Assembly (NCBI GenBank): GCA_029973955.1
Contig: JARKQJ010000218.1
Location: 1 to 64,000 of the forward strand
DNA: 64,000 nucleotides
Direction of reading: 5' to 3'
Source of the DNA: Paludibaculum sp.
GTDB taxonomy: Bacteria > Acidobacteriota > Terriglobia > Bryobacterales > Bryobacteraceae
Position 1 is the stretch's first letter, and each line of letters opens with the position of its first letter. The position numbers were made by a program, and so were the translations under genes. The notes under the pieces were generated by a model, which searched no databases, was not told the origin of the DNA, and saw only the letters and a list, made by a program, of their open reading frames with translations. This document shows, one piece after another, positions 24,739-33,143 of this stretch.

Positions 24739-26549
24739 GCGAAGTCTTCGCGGCCGAGGTAGAGCTCGCCGATTTCGGCCCGGAAGTTGTCGAGGACCTT
24801 GCCGCGGCGGAGCTTCATGGTGGGGGTGATCTCGCCGGCGTCCATGGTGAATTCGCGGTCGAGGATCTTGTAGCGGCGGATCTGCTCGAAGCTGGCGAGT
24901 TGGCGGTTGACCTTCTGGACGATGCGTTTGACCTCAGCGAGGATGAGTGGGTGTTGGGAGGTTTCGGCGAGGGAGAGCCCGGAGGGGACGCCTGGGATCT
25001 GTTCAGCGGCCTGAGGGTTGATGGTGATGAGGGCGGTGATGTAGGGGAGGCGGTCGCCGATCAGGAGGACCTGGTTGACGAGCGGCTCGAGCTTGAAGAG
25101 GACTTCGATGCGGGAGGGGTAGATCTTCTTGCCGGCGGAAGAGACGATGAGTTCTTTCTTGCGGCCGGTGATGTAGAGGAAGCCGTCTTCGTCGAACTCG
25201 GCGAGGTCGCCGGTGTGGAGCCAGCCGTCGCGAAGGACGACGGCGGTGGAGTCGGCGTCCTGATAGTAGCCGGAGAAGATCATTTCGCCGCGGATGAGGA
25301 GCTCGCCGTCGGAGTCGAGGCGGAGATCGGCGCCGAGGAGAGGCTTGCCGATGGAGCCGGGGCGGGGATTGCCGATGGGGTTCAGGCAGACAACGCCGCC
25401 TTCGGTGAGGCCGTACCCTTCGACGAGGGGGAGGCCGATGGAGGCGTAGAAGTCGGCGAGGTCTTTGCCTAGGGGGGCGGAGCCGGAGGCGGCGATGCGC
25501 AGGCGGCCGCCGAGGCGCTGGCGGATTTTGGAGAAGACGACCGTGTCGAAGAACTTGAGGGACGACTGAATCCAGGGGGAAGGCCTGCGGCCCTGCTGGC
25601 GCGCCCGTGCGGCTTCGGAGCCGACGCCGAGGCCCATGTAAAAGAGGCGGCGGACGAAGGCCGGCTTCTTGCGGATTTCGGTGGTGATGCTGGAGTAGAT
25701 GCGCTCCCAGACGCGGGGCGGAGCGACGAAGAAGGTGGGGCGGACGGAGCGCAGCTCGACGGGCATCTTCGAGAGGCCTTCGCTGAAGAAGACCTGGACG
25801 CCCATGCGCAGCATGAGAATTTCGACGATGAGGCGCTGGGTGATGTGCGCCGAGGGGAGGAAGGCGAGGATGCAGTCGTCGTTATTGACGGGCAGGGCCG
25901 GAGGGCCGCACTCGCAGTTGGCGAGCATGGCGTTGTGCGTGACGAGGCCCATTTTGGGCTCGCCGGTGGCGCCGGAGGTGAGGTAGAGGATGCCGTAGTC
26001 GTGGGGGTGGACCTCGCTCTCGATTTGGGGGAGGAGCGAGGGGTCGGCGGCGATGGCCCGACGACCGGCGTCGAGGATGTCGAGGAAGGCAGTGGCGCCA
26101 GGGGCTTCGCCGGAGAGGAGGTAGATCTGGGCGGAGAGTTCGCCGAGTCCGGCGGCGAGGAGCGATTTGAGGGTCTTGGGGTTTTCGACGAAGACGGCTT
26201 TGGGGTTGCAGGCTTTGAGGGTTTTGACCTGTTCGGCCGGCGGCAGAGAAGTGTAGACGGCGGCGGCGATGGAGCCGTTGACCATGATGCCGAGGTCGGC
26301 GAGATAGAACTCAGCGCGGGTTTCGGAGGCGAGGCCGACGATATCGCCTTTGCGGATTCCGAGGGAGCGGAGGCCGGCGGCGGCGGCTTCGGCGAGGCGG
26401 CGGTAGTCGATGAAGGAATAGGTCTGGTAGGTGCCGTCGCCGTTGGGTTGATGCAGTGCGGGCGCGGAGCCCCAAGTGGCCTCGGACTGCTTCAGCAGGC
26501 GATAGATGGTGCGTTGGCCGGCTGGGAGAGCGGGCGCCATTTTACCCAT
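24735..26549 (-). CDS. Long-chain fatty-acid-CoA ligase family (AMP-forming)
   Basis: A 604-residue adenylate-forming enzyme. Core motifs are YLTSGATGEPKMGLVTHNA (phosphate-binding loop), VEGYGLTEGG (A5-like), DGWLHTGDLAEFDEDGF and GRKKELIVSSAGKKIYPS (A7-A8 region). Like bacterial FadD15/long-chain ligases it probably activates fatty acids with ATP and CoA at the inner face of the membrane. The phosphate loop has A for the usual first T. The ATG at 26549 is chosen because AAAGGAAGGA lies about 10 nt upstream; the longer frame starts inside a DNA dyad. It is followed by an overlapping hypothetical secreted gene. Confidence 0.88.
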   Translation of the reverse strand: MGKMAPALPAGQRTIYRLLKQSEATWGSAPALHQPNGDGTYQTYSFIDYRRLAEAAAAGLRSLGIRKGDIVGLASETRAEFYLADLGIMVNGSIAAAVYTSLPPAEQVKTLKACNPKAVFVENPKTLKSLLAAGLGELSAQIYLLSGEAPGATAFLDILDAGRRAIAADPSLLPQIESEVHPHDYGILYLTSGATGEPKMGLVTHNAMLANCECGPPALPVNNDDCILAFLPSAHITQRLIVEILMLRMGVQVFFSEGLSKMPVELRSVRPTFFVAPPRVWERIYSSITTEIRKKPAFVRRLFYMGLGVGSEAARARQQGRRPSPWIQSSLKFFDTVVFSKIRQRLGGRLRIAASGSAPLGKDLADFYASIGLPLVEGYGLTEGGVVCLNPIGNPRPGSIGKPLLGADLRLDSDGELLIRGEMIFSGYYQDADSTAVVLRDGWLHTGDLAEFDEDGFLYITGRKKELIVSSAGKKIYPSRIEVLFKLEPLVNQVLLIGDRLPYITALITINPQAAEQIPGVPSGLSLAETSQHPLILAEVKRIVQKVNRQLASFEQIRRYKILDREFTMDAGEITPTMKLRRGKVLDNFRAEIGELYLGREDFA

Positions 26550-26590
26550 TCGGTCGAGGTCCTTCCTTTCAGCTACTGAATCCTTGGCGG

Positions 26591-26609
26591 CTCTGAGCAT
26601 GGCTCAGAG
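26591..26609. promoter_or_regulatory. Perfect 8-bp dyad in the divergent promoter region
   Basis: CTCTGAGC and GCTCAGAG face each other around three bases (ATG). The dyad lies 42 bp upstream of the acyl-CoA ligase start and 92 bp upstream of the phosphatase start, so a regulator binding here could affect both. It may equally form an RNA hairpin. Confidence 0.4.
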
Positions 26610-26620
26610 GGTTCCCAGGC

Positions 26621-26677
26621 AAAAGGGACAGGTCAGGCTGTCCCCCTCCAAAAGGGACGGGTCAGGCTGTCCCCCTT
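26621..26677. repeat. Two tandem 28-bp hairpin repeats
   Basis: AAAAGGGAC(A/G)GGTCAGG followed by CTGTCCCCCT occurs twice (26621-26648 and 26650-26677), one base apart. Each copy contains the inverted repeat GGGACAG/CTGTCCC around GTCAGG; the first is perfect and the second has one change. They occupy the intergenic region between divergent genes and look like a small dispersed palindromic repeat. Confidence 0.8.
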
Positions 26678-26700
26678 TGCCTCAGCATAGAATATCGAAC

Positions 26701-27483
26701 ATGGGATATGAAAGAGAGCTGGCTGCGGCGAGAGGGGCGGCGCGGCAGGCGGCGGAGCTGGCGATGGGGTACTGGCGCAGCGGAGTTCAGCCGGAGGACA
26801 AGCCGGACGATTCGCCAGTAACGGTGGCGGACCGGGAGAGCGAGAAGCTCTTCGTGAAGCTGCTGGGCGAGGCTTTTCCCGGGGATGGCTTCCTGGGCGA
26901 AGAGGGAAGCACTGTGGCTGGGACGAGTGGGCGGCGGTGGATTATCGATCCGATCGACGGGACGCGGGACTTCGTCCGCGGAAACCGGCTGTGGTCGAAC
27001 CTGCTGGGGCTGGAAGAAGGCGGGCAAGTGGTGCTGGGCGTGGCGACGTTTCCGGCGCTGGGCGAGCAGTATTGGGCGGTGCGGGGCGGCGGGGCGTGGA
27101 AGAGCGCGGATGGGGTGGAAAGCCGGATGCGTTGTTCGACGATCACGGAGACGCGGCGGGCGGTGGTGTGCTTCAACCAGTTGAACCGCGTGCTGGCGCA
27201 TCCGAGGTCCGAGAAAGTTCTGCCGTTTCTGGAGCAGTTTGGGGCGTCGCGGTGTTTGGGCGGAGCATGGGACGCGATGCTGGTGTCGGACGGCAGCGCG
27301 GAAGTGTGGCTGGAGCCGGTGCTGAAGCCGTGGGACCTGGCGGCGCTTTCTGTGATCGCGAAAGAGGCCGGGTGCGCGTATTTCGACTACCAGGGCGAGG
27401 ACACGATCTACAGCGGCAACGGCGTGATCTGCGTGCCGGGGATGGTGCCGGTGATGCGGGCGTTTCTGGGGCTCAGCTCGTGA
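26701..27483 (+). CDS. Inositol-monophosphatase-family phosphatase (HisN-like)
   Basis: A 260-residue Mg-dependent phosphatase. Metal-binding motifs are GEEG near residues 66-69, IDPIDGTRDF near 82-91 and KPWDLAALSVIAKEAG near 210-225. This family removes phosphate from inositol phosphate, histidinol phosphate or PAP. The C-terminal text and overall form fit the histidinol-phosphatase/IMPase branch, but the substrate is not certain. It stands alone on the plus strand, divergent from the ligase and convergent with the GH32 gene, whose last 11 bp it overlaps. Confidence 0.87.
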   Translation: MGYERELAAARGAARQAAELAMGYWRSGVQPEDKPDDSPVTVADRESEKLFVKLLGEAFPGDGFLGEEGSTVAGTSGRRWIIDPIDGTRDFVRGNRLWSNLLGLEEGGQVVLGVATFPALGEQYWAVRGGGAWKSADGVESRMRCSTITETRRAVVCFNQLNRVLAHPRSEKVLPFLEQFGASRCLGGAWDAMLVSDGSAEVWLEPVLKPWDLAALSVIAKEAGCAYFDYQGEDTIYSGNGVICVPGMVPVMRAFLGLSS

Positions 27484-28810
27484 GCCGGTCTTTCGAGACC
27501 GGCGCGAGCGGCCAGGCTTCCAGGCGATGGGGCCTGCCGGTCATGGAGATGCCGGTGACGGGGCCGTAGACGCGGCCGGTGAGCCAGGTGCGGCGGTTGG
27601 CGAAGAGTTCGATGACGGAGCCGTCGAGGAAGATGTGGAGGTCGACGGGGCCGGGCGGGAGCTTGGCTTCGGAGCGGCCGGCGCTCAGGGTGCGAGAGGC
27701 GGCATCGAAGCCAACGAGTTCGTGGCCGCCGCGGGTGAGACCAAAGGGCTCAGTGCCGGAGAGCGAGATTTGGATCTCGCAGCAATCGGCGGGCGGGGCT
27801 TCGGTCTGCCGTTTGCCGCGCAGGCGCTGGTACTCGTTGGCGGGGTCGAGCAGGAGCGTGCCGTCCTTGGCGAGAGAGGGGACGACGGCCAGGCTCATGG
27901 CTCCAGACCAGCCGGCCTTGAGCTGTGCTTCCTGGCTGCGTTGTTCGCGGAGCCAGGCCCAGATGATGCGGCGGTTGCCGGAAGCGTTGGAGCTCTTTGG
28001 GGCGTAGCCTGCGCCGTGGACGAGCGTGCCTTGGGACCTAAGGGTGAACTGGCGGTTTTTCCAGTCGCCGAGCCAGTAAAGGACTTTGTTTTGCGTGGAG
28101 ACGTGGAGCAGCCACTGGTTGCCGATTGGGAAGAAATCGGGGCACTCCCACATTTCGCCGCGGGCGACGTCGCCGCCTTTGGCGCTGGGGTCGATGGTGC
28201 CGGTGAGGAGGGGGTGGAGGTAGGTCCAATCGATGAGGTTTTTGGACTCGTAGAGGAGAGCCGTACCGCCTTTGTTGCGGAAACCGGCGCCGACGAGCAT
28301 GAGCCAGGAGTCGCCGTCGCGCCAGACGTGGGGATCGCGGAAGCCGGGGGAGTCGACGCCGGGGGGCGGGCCGGCGAGGACGGGGTTGCGGGGGTGCTTG
28401 GCGAAAGAGTTCATGTCGGTGCTGGTGGCGACGCACTGCACCTGGGGATTGACGCCGGTGTAGACGATGGTGGGGGTGCCGTGATCGACCACCATGCAGC
28501 CGGTGAAGCAGCCGTCTTTGTCGGGACCGCCGGTGGTGGGGGCGAGCGCGATGGGGAGATGGCGCCAGTGGAGGAGATCGGGCGAGACGGCGTGGCCCCA
28601 GTGCATGGTGTCCCACTTGGCGGCTTTGGGATTGTGCTGGTAGTAGAGGTGGTACTGATTGTTGTGGAAGATAGGCGCGTTGGGGTCGTTCATCCAGTTG
28701 GCGGGAGGGAGGAAGTGGAACTGGGGGCGGTCCGGGTCAGCGGCGAGGGCCGGGGCTGGGGTGAATGCGGCAGCGAGGATCGCACGGCGGGAGAGGGACA
28801 TCACGCTCAT
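27473..28810 (-). CDS. GH32 family glycosidase (levanase/invertase-type)
   Basis: A 445-residue exported enzyme with a Tat-like N-terminus (SLSRRAILAAAFTPAPALA). The five-bladed propeller carries the catalytic nucleophile Asp in NWMNDPNAP, the transition-state Asp in FRDPHVW and the acid/base Glu in MWECPDFF. A C-terminal beta-sandwich (about 330-445) ends with IFLDGSVIELFANRRTW. It hydrolyses fructosides such as sucrose, inulin or levan. The start at 28810 or 28801 is ambiguous because no strong ribosome-binding site is seen. It is divergent from the Rrf2 gene, so both may be regulated from the shared AT-rich region. Confidence 0.9.
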   Translation of the reverse strand: MSVMSLSRRAILAAAFTPAPALAADPDRPQFHFLPPANWMNDPNAPIFHNNQYHLYYQHNPKAAKWDTMHWGHAVSPDLLHWRHLPIALAPTTGGPDKDGCFTGCMVVDHGTPTIVYTGVNPQVQCVATSTDMNSFAKHPRNPVLAGPPPGVDSPGFRDPHVWRDGDSWLMLVGAGFRNKGGTALLYESKNLIDWTYLHPLLTGTIDPSAKGGDVARGEMWECPDFFPIGNQWLLHVSTQNKVLYWLGDWKNRQFTLRSQGTLVHGAGYAPKSSNASGNRRIIWAWLREQRSQEAQLKAGWSGAMSLAVVPSLAKDGTLLLDPANEYQRLRGKRQTEAPPADCCEIQISLSGTEPFGLTRGGHELVGFDAASRTLSAGRSEAKLPPGPVDLHIFLDGSVIELFANRRTWLTGRVYGPVTGISMTGRPHRLEAWPLAPVSKDRLTS

Positions 28811-28860
28811 GATATGGCAGGTGGGCGATCCGTAGAAAGGTGAATCGCGAGGCGCGGGAC

Positions 28861-28890
28861 TTGCATCCAGAATAGAAGTACAAATAAGAT
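28861..28890 (+). promoter_or_regulatory. Candidate promoter of the Rrf2 regulator
   Basis: TTGCAT (28861-28866) and TAAGAT (28885-28890) are separated by 18 bp in a clearly AT-rich stretch (28865-28910) in otherwise GC-rich DNA. Transcription would start about 30 bp before the ATG at 28927. It lies in the divergent region shared with the GH32 gene. Confidence 0.5.
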
Positions 28891-28926
28891 AAACAAGTAT
28901 TTTCATCTAGCGGTCCAGAGGTGCCC

Positions 28927-29397
28927 ATGATCTATTCCCGTTCCGCCGAGTATGCGATCCGCGCATTCGTGAAGCTGGCTGCTGTGCCGGAAGGCAAGTA
29001 TGCCATGGTGAAGCAGATTGCCGAAGAAGCGGACATTCCGGCTCATTTTCTTGCCAAGATTCTGCAGCAGTTGGCCCGCAAGGGGTTCCTACGTTCCAGC
29101 AAGGGGCCGACGGGCGGCTTCAGTCTTCGCATTCCGGCCGCCGAGTTGAATCTGCTGGCGATTGTGGACACGGTGGATGGCCTGGCTGACTTCGAGCGCT
29201 GCCCGGCAGGGATGGCGGAATGCAACGACCAGGCGCCGTGCGGGATGCACGACAACTGGAAGGCCCTGCGGAATCGTATTATGGAGTATCTGGAGCGCAC
29301 GACGATTCTGGACCTGGCGAAGGGTTTCGAGCAGAAGCAGAAGAACCTGGACAAAGCGGCGAAGAAGACGGCGAAGCGAGCAGTGAAGAAGGCCTAG
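28927..29397 (+). CDS. Rrf2-family transcriptional regulator, probable Fe-S sensor
   Basis: A 156-residue protein. The winged helix (residues 1-80) includes YSRSAEYAIRAFVKLAA, ADIPAHFLAKILQQLARKGFL and SSKGPTGGFSLR, as in IscR, NsrR and RirA. Three cysteines in ERCPAGMAECNDQAPC (about 98-113) are spaced as cluster ligands, so it likely senses iron, oxygen or NO. The C-terminus ends in a Lys/Ala-rich tail (KKTAKRAVKKA), histone-like and unusual for the family, perhaps adding non-specific DNA binding. A GTG at 28921 is a less likely start. ClpP follows 54 bp downstream on the same strand. Confidence 0.87.
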   Translation: MIYSRSAEYAIRAFVKLAAVPEGKYAMVKQIAEEADIPAHFLAKILQQLARKGFLRSSKGPTGGFSLRIPAAELNLLAIVDTVDGLADFERCPAGMAECNDQAPCGMHDNWKALRNRIMEYLERTTILDLAKGFEQKQKNLDKAAKKTAKRAVKKA

Positions 29398-29451
29398 CCT
29401 TCGGACTGGCCGTGTGGCTGGGACGGGGCAGGCTGCGCAGAAGGAGGCAGA

Positions 29452-30078
29452 ATGCCCATTCGTGACGGCGGCGTCCCCGCACCGCAAGACATGCTGGTTC
29501 CCATGGTGGTGGAGCAGACTTCCCGTGGGGAACGTGCCTATGACATCTACTCGCGGCTGCTGCGGGAGAATATCATCTTCCTGGGCACGCCCATCGATGA
29601 CCAGGTGGCAAACCTGATCATCGCCCAGATGCTGTTTCTGGCGGCTGAGGATCCGGAGAAGGACATTTCGCTGTACATCAACTCGCCGGGCGGATCGATC
29701 ACGGCAGGGTTGGCGATTCTCGATACGATGAACCTGATCGAGCCGGACATCGTGACGTACTGTGTCGGGCAGGCGGCTTCAATGGCAGCGGTGCTGCTGG
29801 CCTGCGGCACGAAGGGCAAGCGCTATGCGCTGCCGCATTCGCGGATTCTGATTCACCAGCCCTCGATGAGCGGGTTGGGCGGACAGGCGACGGACATCGA
29901 CATCTACGCGAAAGAGATCCTGCGGATGCGGGAGATTCTGAACGGCGTGCTGGCCGATGCTACCGGGCAGACGGTGGAGCGGATTGCGCAGAACGTGGAT
30001 CGCGACTACATCATGGAAGCGGAGCAGGCGCTGGAGTACGGGATGATCGACAAGATCATCGCGAAGCGCGAGAAGTAG
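29452..30078 (+). CDS. clpP: ATP-dependent Clp protease proteolytic subunit
   Basis: A 208-residue serine protease subunit. The catalytic Ser lies in [17 protein letters not shown] (around residue 107), the His in RILIHQPS (around 132) and the Asp in [13 protein letters not shown]. Heptameric rings work with ClpX or ClpA, which are not encoded here; the usual tig-clpP-clpX order is broken. The perfect AGGAGG 6 nt upstream of the ATG predicts strong translation. A 13-bp hairpin follows the stop. Length and motifs are normal. Confidence 0.95.
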   Translation: MPIRDGGVPAPQDMLVPMVVEQTSRGERAYDIYSRLLRENIIFLGTPIDDQVANLIIAQMLFLAAEDPEKDISLYINSPGGSITAGLAILDTMNLIEPDIVTYCVGQAASMAAVLLACGTKGKRYALPHSRILIHQPSMSGLGGQATDIDIYAKEILRMREILNGVLADATGQTVERIAQNVDRDYIMEAEQALEYGMIDKIIAKREK

Positions 30079-30089
30079 ATTCAGGCCAG

Positions 30090-30131
30090 AGATAGAGCCC
30101 GGCACGCGTTCGGCGGAACCGGGCTCTATCT
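30090..30131. terminator. Bidirectional hairpin terminator
   Basis: AGATAGAGCCCGG pairs perfectly with CCGGGCTCTATCT (13 bp) around a 16-base loop. It lies between the convergent clpP and FkbM-type genes and can serve both. No clear T-run follows, so rho-independent function is likely but not certain. Confidence 0.75.
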
Positions 30132-30144
30132 GCATTCCAGCGAG

Positions 30145-30819
30145 CTATGGGCGGCGTCCGTGGACGTGGTAGGGGACGTAGTAGCGGGGGTCGTCGTCGC
30201 GAGTCACCAGGGTGAAGCCGGCGGCGATGAGGAAGTCCCGGATGAACTGGAGCGTGCGGAAGTGCTCGCCCTCGCCGCGGGCGGCTCGGAAGTCGTGAGC
30301 GGCGATGCAGGCGTGGGCGGTTCGCTTGAGCGCGTCGCGGCAGCCGGGCAGGGCGGTGAGTTCGGCGCCCTCGATGTTCATCTTGAGGAAATCGATGCGG
30401 CGGATGTCGTGGCGGCGGCAGAGGGCGTCGAAGGTGATGGCTTCGACGGGGAAGGAAGTGGGCGTGGGTGGGCCCTCGCGGACGAAGTTGGACTCCCAGA
30501 CGGGCAGAGTTTCGATTTGGAGCTGGCCCGGGCGGTCCAGGCAGGCGAGGTTCAGGCAGATGACGTTGGAGAGCTTGTGCTCGTCGCAGAACTGCTGCAG
30601 CACACGGAAGGATTCCGGGTGCGCCTCAACGGCCCAAACCTTGCCCGTGGGGCCTACGGCGCGCGAGAAGGCATAGACGTCCTCGCCGCGGCCGGCGCCG
30701 ATGTCGACAATGACATCGCCGGTGTGTGGCTTATAGACGTGAAACCAGTAGTCGTTGGCGTCGCGGAGGTACTTTTCGAGGCGCTGTTCCGGTGTAAGAG
30801 GCGGCTTAGGCGTCGACAT
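30145..30819 (-). CDS. FkbM-family methyltransferase
   Basis: A 224-residue SAM-dependent methyltransferase. The SAM-binding loop is DVIVDIGAGRGED (about 34-46), the acidic residue is in KVWAVEAHPESF, and the FkbM signature IDFLKMNIEGAEL is near 142-154. The family methylates hydroxyl groups of sugars or natural products, and many members act on glycans or lipids. Its first 14 bp overlap the last codons of the aldo/keto reductase gene, so it is the end of that operon. The target molecule is unknown. Confidence 0.85.
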   Translation of the reverse strand: MSTPKPPLTPEQRLEKYLRDANDYWFHVYKPHTGDVIVDIGAGRGEDVYAFSRAVGPTGKVWAVEAHPESFRVLQQFCDEHKLSNVICLNLACLDRPGQLQIETLPVWESNFVREGPPTPTSFPVEAITFDALCRRHDIRRIDFLKMNIEGAELTALPGCRDALKRTAHACIAAHDFRAARGEGEHFRTLQFIRDFLIAAGFTLVTRDDDPRYYVPYHVHGRRP

Positions 30820-31771
30820 GGTCAGAGAAGAAGCGGTCGATGGACGCGCGCATCTGAGCCGAGACGGACTTGGGCAGGGTAAGCATCTCTTCCTTGGTGA
30901 GAGGCTTGAAGTTCTTGGCGACGTTGATGTTGAAATCGAGGTGCTCGACCTGGGGCATGCCGATGGTGGTGGCGGCCACGGGGAGGCTCATGCAGTAGCG
31001 GATGAGCATTTCGGGCGAGGCTTTGCCGAGGAGTTTCTCCTGGGCGAAGATCTTCATGGCGGTGAGCCCCATCTTCTTCTTGAGGGCGACGGGCATGGCG
31101 ATGGCTTCGAAGCCGGATGCGCCGGTCTGACCCAGGCCCGCTTTATCGGAGGGGCTGGCGTTGCCGATCTGGGCGATATTGAGGGCCATCTGAGTGGAGT
31201 CGAAGGGATGGCGCTCGAGGGCGGTCTTGAGCACCTCAGGATTCTGGTGAGAGGTGATGCCGATGAAGCGGCAGATCTTTTCGTCCTTGGCCTTGAGCAT
31301 CGCTTTGAGCTGGCCGTTAGGAGCTTCGATCTTGGCCAGATCGTCTTCGTTGCCGAAGGCGTGGATGTGCATGAGATCGACCTGGGAGACGCCCAGGTTC
31401 TTGAGGGAGCGCTCGATGAGGCGCATGGTGTCGTCGTAGGTGCGGTTGCCGCCGATTTTGGTGACGAGGAAGAAGTCTTTCTTACGGGTTTTGAGCATCT
31501 GGCCGATCCACTGCTCGCTCTGGCCGTCGCCGTAGGAGGCGGCGGAGTCGACGTAGTTGACGCCGGCGTTGAGGGCGCGTTCGAGCACCGGGATGCCCTT
31601 GTCGGGAGTCTTGTACATCAGCCAGCGGGAACCGGCGCCGAAAGAGAGGAGGGATACCTTCTGGCCGGTAGAGCCGAGGGTGCGCATGGGCATGCCGGTA
31701 GCGGCATCGATCTCGGTGGCGACGGCGGCCATGGCGGCGGAAGCGAGGAAATTGCGGCGAGTGACGGACAT
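30806..31771 (-). CDS. Aldo/keto reductase with Tat signal
   Basis: A 321-residue NAD(P)H-dependent oxidoreductase. The N-terminus MSVTRRNFLASAA is a twin-arginine signal, so the folded enzyme probably works in the periplasm, unusual for the cytosolic majority of this family. The catalytic tetrad is visible: Asp/Tyr in DSAASYGDG, Lys in VTKIGG and His in LMHIHAFG. It reduces aldehydes, ketones or sugars. The ATG at 31771 has AAGGAG 6 nt upstream. A perfect palindrome precedes it. It overlaps the FkbM gene by 14 bp. Confidence 0.86.
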   Translation of the reverse strand: MSVTRRNFLASAAMAAVATEIDAATGMPMRTLGSTGQKVSLLSFGAGSRWLMYKTPDKGIPVLERALNAGVNYVDSAASYGDGQSEQWIGQMLKTRKKDFFLVTKIGGNRTYDDTMRLIERSLKNLGVSQVDLMHIHAFGNEDDLAKIEAPNGQLKAMLKAKDEKICRFIGITSHQNPEVLKTALERHPFDSTQMALNIAQIGNASPSDKAGLGQTGASGFEAIAMPVALKKKMGLTAMKIFAQEKLLGKASPEMLIRYCMSLPVAATTIGMPQVEHLDFNINVAKNFKPLTKEEMLTLPKSVSAQMRASIDRFFSDHVDA

Positions 31772-31782
31772 AGGAGCTCCTT

Positions 31783-31794
31783 GCATAGCTATGC
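31783..31794. promoter_or_regulatory. Perfect 12-bp palindrome upstream of the aldo/keto reductase
   Basis: GCATAGCTATGC is a perfect palindrome 11 bp before the start codon of the aldo/keto reductase, in the 32-bp gap after the MFS gene. Its position suggests an operator that separates expression of the reductase pair from the transporter, but no known site was recognised. Confidence 0.45.
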
Positions 31795-31803
31795 TATCGC
31801 AAA

Positions 31804-33042
31804 TCACTGGCGGGCGAGGTCGCGGGCGAGGAAGCGGTGGTAACCGATGAGGGAGAGGAGGCCGGCGAGCAGCATGAAGAGGCCGCAGGAGGCGAAGATG
31901 GCGGCCAGGCTGAGTTGTTGTTTCAGGAGGCCGGTGAGGAGGACGCCGAGGCCGCCGGCCAGGGCGTTGAAGAGATTGGTGACGCCGATGGCGGTGGAGC
32001 GGAGCGGGGCGGGCACGACATCGCAGATGATGGGGTTCTCGTTGGACTGGCTGAGCGAGCGGAAGAGGGAGAAGAGGAAGATGGCGGCGCTGACGAGGGG
32101 GAGGGAGGGGACGGCGAGGAAGAGGAGGACGCAGGGGGCGGCGGCGAGGTCGCAGAGGCTTTGGAAGAGCATGCGGTAGCGGGGGTTGCGGGTGGCGAGA
32201 CGATCAGAGGAGAAGCCGCCGAGGAGGATGCCTGCGATGGCTGCGGTCTGGAGGGTGAAGGTGCCGGAGAGGCCGGCGCCGGCGAGGGACATTTGAAAAG
32301 TTTCGCGGAAGTAGAGCGGGAGCCAATTGAGGAAGATCCAGATTCCGACGGCAGAGAGCATGGCCTTGGCGGCGACGATCCAGAACGACGGGATGCCGGC
32401 GAGGAGGCGGAGGTCGTGGGGGATGGCGGAGAGGGGCGGAGCGGCGGCTGTGGCGACGGCCGCGGCGGTAGATGCGGGGCGCAGGAAGAGCCGCGTGGTA
32501 ACGGCGGCCAGCGCGAGGCCGGCGAGGCCGAGGAGGAGGAAGCCGGGGCGCCAACCGAAGTGATCGCCGAGATAGCCGGCGGCGACGCCGCCGCCGATGA
32601 GGCCGAAGCTGAGTCCTGCGGCGTGGATGCCCATGGCCGTGGCGCGCGTGGCCGTGCCGTGGTGTTCGGCCAGCAGGGCGGTGGCGGCGGGCAGGTAGAG
32701 ACATTCCGTGGCGCCCAGCAGGACGCGGGTGGCAATCAACTGCCAGTAGTGGTTGGCGAAGCCGGTGAGGAGCGTGACAAGGCTCCAGCCGGCGAGGCTG
32801 AGGAGGAGGACGCGGCCTCGCGGGAAGCGGTCCGCCGCCATGCCGGCGAAGGGGGAACCGAGGGCGTAGGTCCAGAGGAACGCGGTGCCGAGGCCGCCGA
32901 GCTGGAGGTCAGTGAGGTTGAATTGCTGGCGGAGCAGCGGGAAGACGGCGGAGATGGAGGTGCGGTCGGCGTAGTTGAGGGCGGCGACGAAGAAGGCCGC
33001 CAGCACGAGGCGCCAGCGGTGCTCGCGGAGGAACTGCATCAC
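31804..33042 (-). CDS. MFS transporter, anion:cation symporter (ACS) type
   Basis: A 412-residue membrane protein with twelve predicted helices. The family loops are visible: LNYADRTSISAVFPLL (helix 1), DRFPRGRVLLLSLAGWSLVTLL (loop 2-3, R-G-R motif) and RVLLGATECLYLPAATALLAEH. Members of the ACS branch take up organic anions such as hexuronates, tartrate or phthalate with protons. It heads the minus-strand run with the reductase and the methyltransferase, so it may import a substrate that the reductase acts on. A second ATG is one codon downstream. Confidence 0.88.
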   Translation of the reverse strand: MMQFLREHRWRLVLAAFFVAALNYADRTSISAVFPLLRQQFNLTDLQLGGLGTAFLWTYALGSPFAGMAADRFPRGRVLLLSLAGWSLVTLLTGFANHYWQLIATRVLLGATECLYLPAATALLAEHHGTATRATAMGIHAAGLSFGLIGGGVAAGYLGDHFGWRPGFLLLGLAGLALAAVTTRLFLRPASTAAAVATAAAPPLSAIPHDLRLLAGIPSFWIVAAKAMLSAVGIWIFLNWLPLYFRETFQMSLAGAGLSGTFTLQTAAIAGILLGGFSSDRLATRNPRYRMLFQSLCDLAAAPCVLLFLAVPSLPLVSAAIFLFSLFRSLSQSNENPIICDVVPAPLRSTAIGVTNLFNALAGGLGVLLTGLLKQQLSLAAIFASCGLFMLLAGLLSLIGYHRFLARDLARQ

Positions 33043-33143
33043 GCGGCCTGCCGCCGATTGCGGGTGGGAGGTGCTGCCCTGCGGACCATCTGCCTCAGTT
33101 TAGTGGAGAGCACCCCGCCGCGTGCGACGCCTACGATAGAGGG

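Noticed and set aside
26621-26677. Mini CRISPR or IS end
   Set aside because: Only two adjacent 28-bp units with one base between them and no spacer or transposase.
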